Origin: Lachnospira sp. UBA3212
GTDB taxonomy: Bacteria; Bacillota; Clostridia; Lachnospirales; Lachnospiraceae
Direction: 5' to 3'
Length of the DNA: 64,000 nt
Assembly (NCBI GenBank): GCA_002363615.1
Contig: DEWK01000023.1
Coordinates: 1 to 64,000 of the forward strand
The position numbers were made by a program, and so were the translations under genes. Positions 1 through 8,017 of this stretch are shown piece by piece (position 1 is the stretch's first letter; every line of letters starts with the position of its first letter). The notes beneath the pieces were generated by a model that ran no database searches, was not told the origin of the DNA, and saw only the letters and a list, made by a program, of their open reading frames with translations.

Positions 1-104
1 TGGAAGTCAGTTTTCCAATTCAGCTTCGAATCTAACATCCGGTTTTTGGGGAATTCCGGACAAAACAACGCTACGTGTAATATTTTTTTGGAGAAGGAGT
101 TTTT

Positions 105-1337
105 ATGGAGCGTAATAATTTATTTAAGGTTGTAATGACAACAATTGCAATCTTTGCAGCAACTATTGGGGTTTCAGTTTCAGCAAGCGCTGCAAGCTGG
201 TATATTTCACCGTCAGGAAGCGATTCTAATGCAGGTACCTCTACCTCAAAGCCATTTGCATCATTGATGAAGGCGCAGTCAGCTGCTTCATCGGGTGATA
301 CTGTTTATATTATGGGTGGTACCTATAATAGCTTTTCAATTGCCGCTTCTGACAGCAATTACAATTATGTAAATCAGTTTACAAAGAGTAACATTACTTA
401 TCGTGCTTATAGCTCTAAGGATGTTCCAGTATTTGATTTCTCATCAATTGGAACTTCAAAGAGAGTAGCAGCATTCCATGTTAAGAGTGGTGTTACAGGT
501 GTTACTTTCCTTTGCTTCAAGGTTACTGGTGTTCCAGTTGGTTCTATGAAGCAGTCTGAGTGTTTCAGAATCGAAGGTAATGCTACTTGCAACCAGATTA
601 CATGCTGTAATGCGAATGCGAACGGATTCTATTTCTGTAACAACGGAACTGGTACGTGTATCAAGTGTGATGCTTATAATCTTTATACATCAAACAGCAC
701 TTCTAATTCTAATACAGACGGATTCGGTGCTCATGCTAAGGGTGTAACATTCCAGTACTGTCGTGCTTGGGCTTGTGGTGATGATGGATATGATTGTTTA
801 ACTTCTAAGGGTTCAAATACCTATGATCACTGTTGGGCTTACGATATCCGTAAGGGTGGAGATTCTAACGGTTTTAAGATCGGTGGATATGGAACAGGTA
901 CTGTTCCTTCAACTGTCCCAGTTCATACAGTTAAGTATTGTCTTGCTGCTTATTGCGCACAGAATGGTTTCTATGCAAATCATCAGCCAGGCCAGGCAGC
1001 AAACTGGACATACAATACTGCATATGGTAACTCAAAGGCTAACTACAACATGCTTGAGAGAGTAAGTGCTACTGATTCAACCGATATTGCAGGTACTAGA
1101 GAGTATTTAAGATGCAATATTTCTTACAATGGTAGTATTTTAAATATCGGTTCTGGTACAAAAGTAGGAAGCTGTTCATGGAATAGTTCTTATACCTGTA
1201 CTGCTGATGATTTCCAGAGCTTAGACGCAACACAGATGACTAAGTCTAGAGGATCAAATGGTACTTTACCAAGCATCACATTTATGAAGCCTACTAGCAG
1301 TAGTGACCTTGTAAATATTGGATGCTATGCGGAATAA
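105..1337 (+). CDS. Secreted pectate lyase, PL9-like parallel beta-helix protein
   Basis: The predicted 410-residue protein starts with a Sec signal peptide (lysine, hydrophobic stretch, then an Ala-rich cleavage region near residues 25-32), so it is probably exported to attack pectin. The N-terminus after the signal matches the DUF1565-type start of secreted beta-helix lyases (WYISPSGSDSNAGT). Within the helix, NTDGF (Asp205), GDDGYD (Asp226, Asp227, Asp230) and NGFKIGG (Lys258) match the spacing of the calcium ligands and catalytic lysine of PL9 Pel9A. This supports calcium-dependent cleavage of polygalacturonate by beta-elimination. A purine-rich ribosome-binding site (GAAGGAG, 93-99) precedes the ATG. 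There is no cell-wall anchor or dockerin. Family assignment is from motif reading only; another beta-helix lyase family is possible. Confidence 0.82.
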   Translation: MERNNLFKVVMTTIAIFAATIGVSVSASAASWYISPSGSDSNAGTSTSKPFASLMKAQSAASSGDTVYIMGGTYNSFSIAASDSNYNYVNQFTKSNITYRAYSSKDVPVFDFSSIGTSKRVAAFHVKSGVTGVTFLCFKVTGVPVGSMKQSECFRIEGNATCNQITCCNANANGFYFCNNGTGTCIKCDAYNLYTSNSTSNSNTDGFGAHAKGVTFQYCRAWACGDDGYDCLTSKGSNTYDHCWAYDIRKGGDSNGFKIGGYGTGTVPSTVPVHTVKYCLAAYCAQNGFYANHQPGQAANWTYNTAYGNSKANYNMLERVSATDSTDIAGTREYLRCNISYNGSILNIGSGTKVGSCSWNSSYTCTADDFQSLDATQMTKSRGSNGTLPSITFMKPTSSSDLVNIGCYAE

Positions 1338-1395
1338 TGATAATTAAAATGTAAAGAGTTTAAGTTGGATTCGAGAGCAAGAAGAATGTAAACAA

Positions 1396-1428
1396 GGAGG
1401 AGCTGGTAATCTGGCTCCTCTCTTTTTT
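1396..1428 (+). terminator. Rho-independent terminator after the pectate lyase
   Basis: The stem GGAGGAGC (1396-1403) pairs with GCTCCTCT (1414-1421), with one G-U pair, and is followed by a T-rich run. It separates the pectate lyase from the next gene, whose ribosome-binding site begins only a few bases later, so that gene may be expressed by read-through. Confidence 0.8.
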
Positions 1429-1438
1429 AAGGTGATTT

Positions 1439-2314
1439 ATGAATAAAAAAATAATGATAATATGTCTGATCGTGATTCTTTGTTTGGGCCTGGGACTGGG
1501 CATTTTCCTATTAAAGAATGACTATACAGATTCTAAGAAGAAAACAAGGTCTGCTAGTAAGGCGACTGGTAAGAGTAGGGAAGAAGCGGTAATAGAAGAA
1601 GTCTCTAATAGCCCCCTTAAGGACCTTAGTGAACTTAAAATCAATGAGGACCTTTCCATTTCTCTTTCCATGATTCCAGCGGGAACATTTCTTATGGGAT
1701 CCTATGAAGGAATTGGTGGAGAAGATGAACTTCCTGTAAGAAATGTCACCATTAGCAAGTGCTATTTAATGGGGACATATGAAATTACGCAAAAAGAATG
1801 GGAAAGTGTAATGGGTGATAATCCTAGTAGTCATAAGGGTGATAACCTTCCTGTGGAAAATATTACCTTTAAGGAGGCAATGGATTTTTGTCAAAAGCTT
1901 TCGGACCTATCTGGTTACCAGGTTTCACTTCCAACGGAAGCTCAATGGGAATATGCATGTCGTGGGGGCAGTGAGGACCTTTGGTTTTTTGGCAATGACG
2001 ATTCCATGTATGGAACTTATTCAGGCTCTTTAGAGGCGGATTCCACCTATGAAGTAGGTTTATACCAGCCCAATCCCAACGGCTTGTATGATTTATATGG
2101 GAATGTAATGGAGTGGTGCCTGGATTATTACAATATGGAATATGATGAGGAAGATCTTGTGGATCCACTAGATGAGAGAAAAAATATTTCCAGGGTAATT
2201 CGTGGAGGTGGCTGGGGTGGATCCCCGGATGAATGTCGGTCCGGCTATCGAAATGCCTCTGGAGAAGAAGTGGCCACCGATGGTATTGGCCTTCGAATCG
2301 TGGTGATCTCTTAG
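1439..2314 (+). CDS. Membrane-anchored formylglycine-generating-enzyme-like (SUMF1) protein
   Basis: The 291-residue protein has one N-terminal transmembrane segment (about residues 4-25) and a charged linker. The extracellular part has the layout of the FGE-sulfatase/SUMF1 fold: IPAGTFLMGS, a YEITQKEWESVMG segment, LPVENITFKEA, LPTEAQWEYACRGG, GLYDLYGNVMEWC and a final RGGGWGG...RNA...GIGLRIV. Most bacterial members of this wide family are not true formylglycine-generating enzymes, and no sulfatase is encoded here, so the substrate is unknown. The ATG at 1439 follows a GGTGA ribosome-binding site placed directly after the upstream terminator. Pairing with a secreted pectate lyase suggests a surface role, but that is inference. 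Confidence 0.75.
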   Translation: MNKKIMIICLIVILCLGLGLGIFLLKNDYTDSKKKTRSASKATGKSREEAVIEEVSNSPLKDLSELKINEDLSISLSMIPAGTFLMGSYEGIGGEDELPVRNVTISKCYLMGTYEITQKEWESVMGDNPSSHKGDNLPVENITFKEAMDFCQKLSDLSGYQVSLPTEAQWEYACRGGSEDLWFFGNDDSMYGTYSGSLEADSTYEVGLYQPNPNGLYDLYGNVMEWCLDYYNMEYDEEDLVDPLDERKNISRVIRGGGWGGSPDECRSGYRNASGEEVATDGIGLRIVVIS

Positions 2315-2339
2315 TTTCTAAAGAATGTGAAATTATTTC

Positions 2340-2368
2340 TTGACATTCAATATCTTGTATGTTAATAT
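2340..2368 (+). promoter_or_regulatory. Sigma-A-type promoter of the rplU operon
   Basis: A perfect TTGACA (2340-2345) is followed by 17 bases and TAATAT (2363-2368). It lies just upstream of the L21 leader and is the likely start of the rplU-prp-rpmA transcript. Confidence 0.85.
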
Positions 2369-2370
2369 TT

Positions 2371-2440
2371 TTTAGTGTGCCGCACAACGAGGTTAGAAGT
2401 CTGCCTAGCAGACACCGAAGTTGGCGAGTTTTATTATTAG
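2371..2440 (+). ncRNA. Ribosomal protein L21 leader-like 5' untranslated region
   Basis: This short untranslated leader between the promoter and rplU contains a compact perfect hairpin, GTCTGC-CTA-GCAGAC (2399-2413), followed by an unpaired purine-rich stretch leading to the ribosome-binding site. Firmicutes commonly carry a conserved autoregulatory L21 leader at exactly this place. The match is by position and hairpin; boundaries are approximate and a covariance-model search was not possible. Confidence 0.6.
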
Positions 2441-2452
2441 GAGGTGTACAGA

Positions 2453-2764
2453 ATGTACGCAATTATTGCAACAGGTGGAAAGCAGTATAAGGTTTCTGAA
2501 GGCGATAAGATTCGTGTTGAGAAGCTTGCAAGCGAAGAAGGTAGCCAGGTAACATTTGATCAGGTTCTCCTTGTGAACAAGGATGGCGAAGTAGTTGCTG
2601 GAAATCCTATCGTGGATGGCGCTACAGTAGAAGCTGACGTTGTTCTTAATGGCAAGGCTAAGAAGGTAATTGTTTATCGTTACAAGAGAAAGTCTGGTTA
2701 TCATAAGAAGAATGGTCACAGACAGCAGTTCACAGAAGTTAAGATTACAAAGATTAATGCTTAA
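2453..2764 (+). CDS. rplU: Large ribosomal subunit protein bL21
   Basis: The 103-residue protein begins MYAIIATGGKQYKV and ends with the basic KRKSGYHKKNGHRQ region typical of bL21, a 23S rRNA-binding protein of the 50S subunit. The start is the ATG at 2453, because a full AGGAGG (2439-2444) sits eight bases upstream; a GTG nine bases earlier lies inside that ribosome-binding site. It is the first gene of rplU-prp-rpmA, probably controlled through the leader upstream. Confidence 0.97.
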   Translation: MYAIIATGGKQYKVSEGDKIRVEKLASEEGSQVTFDQVLLVNKDGEVVAGNPIVDGATVEADVVLNGKAKKVIVYRYKRKSGYHKKNGHRQQFTEVKITKINA

Positions 2765-2787
2765 TTCGCATTATTTTCTTGGATAAG

Positions 2788-3108
2788 ATGATAGAAGTCG
2801 TATTTACTAAAAAGGAAGGATCCTATCGGGGATTTTCATTTTTTGGACATGCTGAATTTGCAGAAGAGGGCGAGGATATTGTTTGTGCTGCAGTTTCAGC
2901 ACTGGTCATCACAACGATCAATTCGATTGAGAAGTTTACAGATGATTTATGCCAGTGTCAGACAGGAGATGGAGATGTGATTTTTAATTTTACCGACTCG
3001 GTAAGTAAGGAATCTAAACTCCTAGTTGATTCTCTTTTTCTGGGCATATCAGATATTAGCCAGGAGTACGGCGACGAATTTATCCGTATCGAGATTAAGG
3101 AGGTATAA
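2788..3108 (+). CDS. prp: Ribosomal-processing cysteine protease Prp
   Basis: This small protein (about 106 residues) belongs to the YsxB/Prp family. It shows the conserved GHAEFAEEGEDIVCAAVSAL segment, which supplies the catalytic His and Cys. Prp removes the N-terminal extension of bL27, and that extended substrate is encoded immediately downstream, only five bases after the prp stop. The ATG at 2788 is the best start; a TTG nine bases upstream is also in frame, and the ribosome-binding site is weak. The rplU-prp-rpmA order is a hallmark of Firmicutes. Confidence 0.92.
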   Translation: MIEVVFTKKEGSYRGFSFFGHAEFAEEGEDIVCAAVSALVITTINSIEKFTDDLCQCQTGDGDVIFNFTDSVSKESKLLVDSLFLGISDISQEYGDEFIRIEIKEV

Positions 3109-3113
3109 TCATT

Positions 3114-3398
3114 ATGTTAAAGATGAATCTTCAGTTATTCGCTCATAAAAAGGGAGTAGGTTCTACTAAGAATGGTAGAGATTCAGAGGCTAAGAGATTA
3201 GGTGCTAAGAGAGCTGACGGTCAGTTCGTATTAGCAGGAAATATTATTTACAGACAGCGTGGAACAAAGATTCACCCAGGCGTTAACGTTGGTAAGGGTG
3301 GAGATGATACATTATTTGCATTAGTAGATGGTGTAGTACGTTTCGAAAGAAAGGGTAGAGACAAGAAGCAGGTTTCTATTTACCCAGTTGTTAAATAA
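3114..3398 (+). CDS. rpmA: Large ribosomal subunit protein bL27 with cleavable N-terminus
   Basis: The 94-residue bL27 precursor begins MLKMNLQLFAHKKG. This matches the Firmicutes extension cut by Prp between Phe and Ala to expose the tail that reaches the peptidyl transferase centre. The body (KNGRDSEAKRLGAKRADGQ, RQRGTKIHPG, VGKGGDDTLFAL) is canonical. It is the last gene of the L21-Prp-L27 operon and is followed by a terminator. Confidence 0.97.
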   Translation: MLKMNLQLFAHKKGVGSTKNGRDSEAKRLGAKRADGQFVLAGNIIYRQRGTKIHPGVNVGKGGDDTLFALVDGVVRFERKGRDKKQVSIYPVVK

Positions 3399-3413
3399 TT
3401 GATCTTTATTTGA

Positions 3414-3447
3414 GAAGCTCTAAGTCGTAGGATTTAGAGCTTCTTTT
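3414..3447 (+). terminator. Rho-independent terminator after rpmA
   Basis: A ten-base perfect stem (GAAGCTCTAA at 3414-3423 with its complement at 3434-3443) is followed by a short T-run. It closes the rplU-prp-rpmA unit. Confidence 0.85.
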
Positions 3448-3474
3448 ATAATTTACAAGGTAAGGAGTGACCCT

Positions 3475-4767
3475 ATGTTTGCAGATCGCGCAACGATAAT
3501 AATTAGATCAGGTAAAGGTGGTAATGGACATGTTTCCTTCCGCCGTGAGTTATATGTTCCCGATGGTGGTCCGGATGGTGGCGATGGTGGAAAAGGTGGC
3601 GATATTATTTTTGTAGTAGACAAGGGAATCAATACCCTTTCAGAGTATCGTCATGCCCGATTATATAAGGCTGAACCAGGTGCGGAAGGCGGAAAAAGAA
3701 AGCAGCATGGTAAGGATGGTGCAGATTTGGTGCTTCGTGTGCCAGAAGGTACGGTTATTTATGATGATGCCACTAATAAGGTTATTTGTGATATGTCTGG
3801 AGACAATCAAAGGGTAGTTGTTTTAAAAGGTGGCCGTGGTGGAAAGGGTAATATGAACTATGCTACACCAACCATGCAGGCGCCAAAATACGCTCAGCCA
3901 GGTGGCGAGTCCATTGAACTTACGGTTCGCCTAGAATTAAAGTGTATTGCCGATGTAGGTTTAGTGGGTTTTCCTAATGCAGGTAAGTCTACATTGCTTT
4001 CGAGATGTTCCAATGCCAAGCCAAAGATTGCCAACTATCAATTTACCACCCTTCAGCCAATGCTTGGAGTTGTGGACCTGCCAGGGGCTAATGGCTTTGT
4101 TATGGCTGATATTCCGGGACTGATTGAGGGTGCTTCCGAAGGAATTGGTCTTGGACATCAGTTTTTACGTCATATTGAACGTACCAAGGTTTTACTTCAT
4201 GTGGTAGATGCTGCAGCCACTGAAGGACGTGACCCTATGGAGGATGTAGAAATCATCAACAAGGAGTTGACGGAATTCCATCGTGGCCTTGAAAATAAGC
4301 CTAAGATTATTGTGGCTAATAAGGTGGATTCGATCTATACCCCGGAAGGGGAAAAGGATATTGTGACTCGCTTAAAGGAAAAATATGAGCCACAGGGAAT
4401 AGAGGTGTATGCTATTTCCGGTGTTACCGGTCAGGGAATCAAGGAACTTTTATATGCCTGCTCTAAAATGGTAGAGGAGAACAAAGATATATCTTCCTTC
4501 TTTTCTTCGGAAATGGACCCAATGGAAGAACTTGCTAAGGAAGCTGCAGCTATTGACGTACTAAAATTAGAAGATCATGTCTTTGAAATTAGCGGAGCTC
4601 GAGTGGACAAGATGTTGGGATATACCAATTTGGAAGATGAAAAGGGATTTGCCTTCTTCCAGCGTTTCATGAAAGATAATGGAATTCTTGATCGCTTAGT
4701 GGAATTAGGTGTAGAAGATGGGGACACCGTGGAAGTTGGTGGCTTTGCTTTTGAGTATTATAAGTAA
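3475..4767 (+). CDS. obgE: Obg family GTPase
   Basis: The 430-residue protein has the three Obg domains in order: the glycine-rich N-terminal fold with GGDGGKGGD, a G domain with P-loop GFPNAGKSTL (about residues 164-173), switch II DIPGLIEGA and NKVD, and the C-terminal OCT domain. Obg binds the 50S subunit, takes part in late ribosome assembly and links growth to nucleotide status. Its place after rplU-rpmA is conserved widely. The start at 3475 follows a TAAGGAG ribosome-binding site. Confidence 0.97.
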   Translation: MFADRATIIIRSGKGGNGHVSFRRELYVPDGGPDGGDGGKGGDIIFVVDKGINTLSEYRHARLYKAEPGAEGGKRKQHGKDGADLVLRVPEGTVIYDDATNKVICDMSGDNQRVVVLKGGRGGKGNMNYATPTMQAPKYAQPGGESIELTVRLELKCIADVGLVGFPNAGKSTLLSRCSNAKPKIANYQFTTLQPMLGVVDLPGANGFVMADIPGLIEGASEGIGLGHQFLRHIERTKVLLHVVDAAATEGRDPMEDVEIINKELTEFHRGLENKPKIIVANKVDSIYTPEGEKDIVTRLKEKYEPQGIEVYAISGVTGQGIKELLYACSKMVEENKDISSFFSSEMDPMEELAKEAAAIDVLKLEDHVFEISGARVDKMLGYTNLEDEKGFAFFQRFMKDNGILDRLVELGVEDGDTVEVGGFAFEYYK

Positions 4768-4781
4768 GAGGGAGGTCATTC

Positions 4782-5075
4782 ATGACTAGTAAAGAAAGAG
4801 CATATTTAAAGGGACTTGCAAGTACTATGGACTGTGTATTAAGTCTTGGTAAGTCGACGGTTACACCTGAATTTATTCAGGCCGTAGAAGAGGCTGTAAA
4901 TAAAAGAGAATTAATTAAAATCAATGTCTTAAAGAATGCAGATGTAGATATTCGTAATGCTGTCGAGGTAATGGCAGATCGTACCCATGCTACCGTGGTT
5001 CAGGTGGTAGGAAGAAAGATTGTTTTATTTAAAAAGGCGGATAAAAACTCTAAGATTGAATTTCCGAGGAGATAA
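4782..5075 (+). CDS. yhbY: YhbY family RNA-binding (CRM domain) protein
   Basis: The 97-residue protein is a single CRM domain. It shows the family start (LTSKERAYLKGLAS-like), a GKSTVTPEFIQ segment corresponding to the GxxG RNA-binding loop, and a VVQVVGRKIVLFK C-terminus. YhbY proteins associate with pre-50S particles, fitting a cluster of assembly factors. It lies 14 bases after obgE and two bases before nadD, so the genes are almost certainly co-transcribed. Confidence 0.93.
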   Translation: MTSKERAYLKGLASTMDCVLSLGKSTVTPEFIQAVEEAVNKRELIKINVLKNADVDIRNAVEVMADRTHATVVQVVGRKIVLFKKADKNSKIEFPRR

Positions 5076-5077
5076 TT

Positions 5078-5695
5078 ATGGGAAGAATCGGTTTGATGGG
5101 AGGTTCCTTTAATCCAATTCATAAGGGACATCTTGAGATTGCAATGGCTGCGAAAACCGAATATAAGCTAGATGAGATTTGGTTTTTGCCTTCTTCTGAT
5201 CCTCCCCATAAAAAAATCTTAGGCCATGTAGAACTACAGGACCGGATTGCCATGTTAAAGCTTGCAATCAAGGATAAAAAAAACTATATCTTTTCGGATA
5301 TTGATTGTTCTCGACCGGGGAAGATCTATACGGCAGATACCATTGAAATTCTTATGGAAAAGTTTCCAGAGGATAACTTTTATTTTTTGATTGGAGGAGA
5401 TTCCTTAAGGGATTTTGAAAACTGGTACAAGCCGGATTTTATCCTCTCTCATATAAATCTTCTTGTTTCTTATCGAGAAGACCTGAGACAGGAATATCTT
5501 GAAAGTAAAATTAGAGAATTGAAGTCTAAATATGTAACCAAGGAATTAAATATTATTCACTGTTTGCCTATGGCTATTTCTTCTAGCAGACTTCGGTCAA
5601 TGTTAGCCTTAGGCCAGGACGTGTCCCCGTATGTTCCTAAGGAGGTTTGTGATTATATTAATGACCATAACCTGTATAGGGACTTGGATGTTTAA
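5078..5695 (+). CDS. nadD: Nicotinate-nucleotide adenylyltransferase
   Basis: The 205-residue protein has the nucleotidyltransferase signature GGSFNPIHKGHL near the N-terminus and the second motif ISSSRLRSML near residue 166. It adenylates nicotinate mononucleotide to deamido-NAD in the NAD pathway. Length and motifs are standard. Clustering with yqeK and rsfS is typical for Firmicutes. Confidence 0.96.
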   Translation: MGRIGLMGGSFNPIHKGHLEIAMAAKTEYKLDEIWFLPSSDPPHKKILGHVELQDRIAMLKLAIKDKKNYIFSDIDCSRPGKIYTADTIEILMEKFPEDNFYFLIGGDSLRDFENWYKPDFILSHINLLVSYREDLRQEYLESKIRELKSKYVTKELNIIHCLPMAISSSRLRSMLALGQDVSPYVPKEVCDYINDHNLYRDLDV

Positions 5696-5713
5696 TTCAG
5701 TTGGAGGATTGCA

Positions 5714-6346
5714 ATGAAAGATAAGAAATTTCAATTACCGGACCGAATAGATACCAGTATTTATGATAAAAAGGTAATTGTTGCTTTAAAAGAAAAACTT
5801 AGTAAGATTCTGAAGGAGAGCCGATACGAGCATTCGATTGGAGTGGCTTATACAGCTGCTTCTATGGCTATGGCCTTTGGATATGAGCCATATAAGGCCG
5901 TTTTAGCAGGAATTCTTCATGATTGTGCAAAACCTTATGATCTAGAGGAGAGTTTGCAATATGGAAAAAAATATGGAGTTAGCTTTACCCCATATGAAAT
6001 CCAACACCCAGCCTTAATTCATGCAAAATTAGGGGCGGCTATGGTGCCTGATCTTTATCATGTTTATGATCAGGAAATACTTGATGCTATTCGAACCCAC
6101 ACCACGGGGGAAAAGGCAATGACGGACCTTCAAAAGATTATTTATGCCGCTGATTATTTGGAGCCAGGAAGAAAGCCTCTTCCTAATTTTAAAAGAATAC
6201 GTCAATTGGCATTTTCAGATTTAGATGCTTGTGTGTATGAGATTATGCGGGATGTGAATGAATATCTTTTACAAACCGGACAGGAAGTAGAACAGGAAAC
6301 CTTAGAGGTTATGGAATATTACAGAAAGGTAGTAGAATCAAGATGA
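5714..6346 (+). CDS. yqeK: YqeK family HD-domain phosphohydrolase (symmetrical Ap4A hydrolase)
   Basis: The 210-residue protein has an HD domain: His in YEHSIGVAYTA, the metal-binding pair in GILHDCAKPYD, a HPALIHAKLGA segment, and DYLEPGR near the C-terminus. YqeK hydrolyses diadenosine tetraphosphate symmetrically to two ADP. It overlaps rsfS by four bases (ATGA), indicating translational coupling. A 38-residue N-terminal lead precedes the HD domain. Confidence 0.92.
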   Translation: MKDKKFQLPDRIDTSIYDKKVIVALKEKLSKILKESRYEHSIGVAYTAASMAMAFGYEPYKAVLAGILHDCAKPYDLEESLQYGKKYGVSFTPYEIQHPALIHAKLGAAMVPDLYHVYDQEILDAIRTHTTGEKAMTDLQKIIYAADYLEPGRKPLPNFKRIRQLAFSDLDACVYEIMRDVNEYLLQTGQEVEQETLEVMEYYRKVVESR

Positions 6347-6705
6347 CAAAAGAACAGGAAAGATCCCTTAAGATGGCAAAGGTTATCTGCAAGGCGTTAG
6401 ATGAGAAAAAGGGCTTAGAGATTATAACACTTGATATCTCTGAAATTTCACCTTTGGCAGATTACTTTATAATTGCCTCTGCCACCAATGATTCTCAGCT
6501 TACCGCAATGGAAGATGAGGTATTTGAAAAGACAAGAGAAGCAGGCTTTCACGGAAAGACAGCAGAAGGTAAAGTTTCAGGTGGCTGGATTGTTTTAGAT
6601 TACGGCGATGTGGTAGTGCATCTTTTTAAGGAAGAGCAGAGAAGCTTTTATGATATTGAAAGAATTTGGCAGGATGCAAAGGCCCTGAATCTTTTAGAAG
6701 ACTAA
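6343..6705 (+). CDS. rsfS: Ribosome silencing factor RsfS
   Basis: The 120-residue protein is a standard RsfS/DUF143 member: LDISEISPLADYFIIASATND, the GGWIVLDYGDVVVHLF core and an SFYDIERIW segment. RsfS binds uL14 and blocks subunit joining when nutrients are scarce. It is the last gene of the cluster; directly after it the sequence changes to an AT-rich accessory island. Confidence 0.96.
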   Translation: MTKEQERSLKMAKVICKALDEKKGLEIITLDISEISPLADYFIIASATNDSQLTAMEDEVFEKTREAGFHGKTAEGKVSGGWIVLDYGDVVVHLFKEEQRSFYDIERIWQDAKALNLLED

Positions 6706-6745
6706 GAAATCCTTTGAATGATATGTACCCTCTTTACTGGACAAA

Positions 6746-6775
6746 CTGAGGTGAGCCCAAAAAGTTAGACTTTTT
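6746..6775. mobile_element. Possible insertion-sequence terminal-repeat remnant
   Basis: The stretch CTGAGGTGAGCCCAAAAAG followed by TTAGAC and a T-run resembles the terminal inverted repeats of IS3-like elements as remembered from Clostridia. No transposase and no matching opposite end was found. It lies 40 bases after rsfS, exactly where the conserved chromosome gives way to the island. Tentative. Confidence 0.3.
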
Positions 6776-6776
6776 A

Positions 6777-6810
6777 AGCGTAGCAGTTTTATGGCTGCTA
6801 CGCTATTTTT
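6777..6810 (+). terminator. Rho-independent terminator at the left edge of the island
   Basis: A ten-base perfect stem, AGCGTAGCAG (6777-6786) with CTGCTACGCT (6795-6804), is followed by A and five T. It probably ends the obgE-rsfS transcript. From here to about 7030 there is AT-rich DNA in which no gene or RNA was recognised. Confidence 0.8.
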
Positions 6811-7033
6811 ATGCATATTAATTATGAATACCTCCTTCTGCAAAACTCATTGCAACAGATTTTCTCAAATCACAACGATTTCGTTGCGTTAAATTTTTCA
6901 ATTAAAGTGTTACAAATAATACGCTACAAGCCAATAATGTATTCTAATTTTATGCTGTCCCTTTAAAATTCCTTTGATCTATGATAGAATTATCGTTGGC
7001 TTACTATGTCTATTTAGGTCGGAAGATATGCCT

Positions 7034-7744
7034 ATGAGAACAAAAAAATCAAAAGCTTAAGCTATTATATCTTGCAAAAATAATGAAGGAAAAGACGGAT
7101 GTTTAGAAGGTCTTTCAATAGAAAAAATTAAAGCTCTTATAGACAATGGTTATATTTCTTTTAATTTGGAGGCCTTTCAAGAGATAAGAGTTCTGGCACA
7201 GTCATTAGTGACAGACTTTATATTGCATAATCCAAAGGAATTTGTAGAGGTTATTGATTCAATAAAGCTCGAAAATTTTGAAATTAATATGCTATTAAAA
7301 TCAGAACAATTTGATATAAATGAAAAAAATCAAATTATAGAATTATATGACTTGGATACTCTTGCAATAGATGATGCAATGATTATACGTGATTTAAACT
7401 TTAATATTGATAGAAGAACAACTGATGCGGCATGGAAATTGCTGCCGGATGACAAGAAATATCAGTTGTTCCTTAATCAAATTGCTTCATTTAGTAATGA
7501 AGAATTGCTGAGTATATTTGAACAATTTAGTAAGGTTTATCATCAGTTGATAGAAAGAAGTAATTATAAATATACGCTTCCGTATACAAAATATAATGAT
7601 GAACTGACTCAGAAATTACTTGAAAAGGAATATGTGACAAGCTCGAATAGGCATACTTCAGGAAAGAGAAATTTATTAGGGGAGGAAACGGCTACAATTG
7701 TTGGATATGTTAAACAAGCGAAAAAAACTGTTGTTGGAGTGTGA
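7034..7744 (+). pseudogene. C-terminal remnant of a large protein, with an in-frame stop near its start
   Basis: An ATG at 7034 opens a frame that hits TAA at 7058 after eight codons. The same frame then runs open from 7061 to 7744 with coding-like sequence (for example EGLSIEKIKALIDNGYIS). No ATG or GTG with a ribosome-binding site lies between the stop and the body; the first usable codon is a TTG at 7166 without a Shine-Dalgarno sequence. The roughly 225-residue product is mostly helical. Its LIDNGYIS-type and LPYTKYND segments recall the C-terminal part of YobI-like P-loop NTPases, but that is from memory and weak. Its position at the island edge fits a truncated leftover. Confidence 0.55.
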
Positions 7745-7798
7745 TTGATTATGGATTTACTGGAAGTATCTAATATGATTAAACGAGGAGGATTGAAC

Positions 7799-8017
7799 AT
7801 GAGTGAATTAAAGAAAAAAATCAACTATACAGTGGTCTGTGTAAATGAGTTTGCTAACAAATTTCATATTGCATCTAAAGAAGCATTTAACTATCTGTAT
7901 GAGCATAAAGGGGTAGAGTTTATAAAGGAGCACTATGATATTGAACATACTCTTAGTATAGATGATGCTGTCGAAGATTTGATTATGATTTGTAGAAACA
8001 ATGGAGGTGGTTACTGA
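7799..8017 (+). CDS. DUF3791 family small protein, putative antitoxin
   Basis: The 72-residue protein matches the DUF3791 pattern: an N-terminal helix (VVCVNEFANKFHIASKEAFNY), a KGVEFIKEHYDIEHTLS core and a VEDLIMICRNNGGG end. The ATG at 7799 follows a strong GAGGAGG; an in-frame ATG at 7751 lacks such a site. Its stop overlaps the start of the DUF3990 gene by one base (TGATG), so the two are translationally coupled. DUF3791 genes are commonly found beside DUF3990 genes, and the small-protein-first order resembles an antitoxin-toxin pair. The antitoxin role is inference. Confidence 0.78.
   Translation: MSELKKKINYTVVCVNEFANKFHIASKEAFNYLYEHKGVEFIKEHYDIEHTLSIDDAVEDLIMICRNNGGGY

Noticed and set aside
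1869..2462. Long minus-strand frame of 197 codons
   Set aside because: It lies antisense to the SUMF1-like gene, the rplU promoter and the L21 leader, has a His/Pro/Leu-rich composition and no ribosome-binding site.
3541..3610. Short tandem GGTGGNGAT-like repeats
   Set aside because: They encode the glycine-rich part of Obg and are not an independent repeat.
6811..7033. Possible small RNA or promoter in AT-rich spacer
   Set aside because: No stable hairpin with T-run and no clear -35/-10 pair with proper spacing could be supported.
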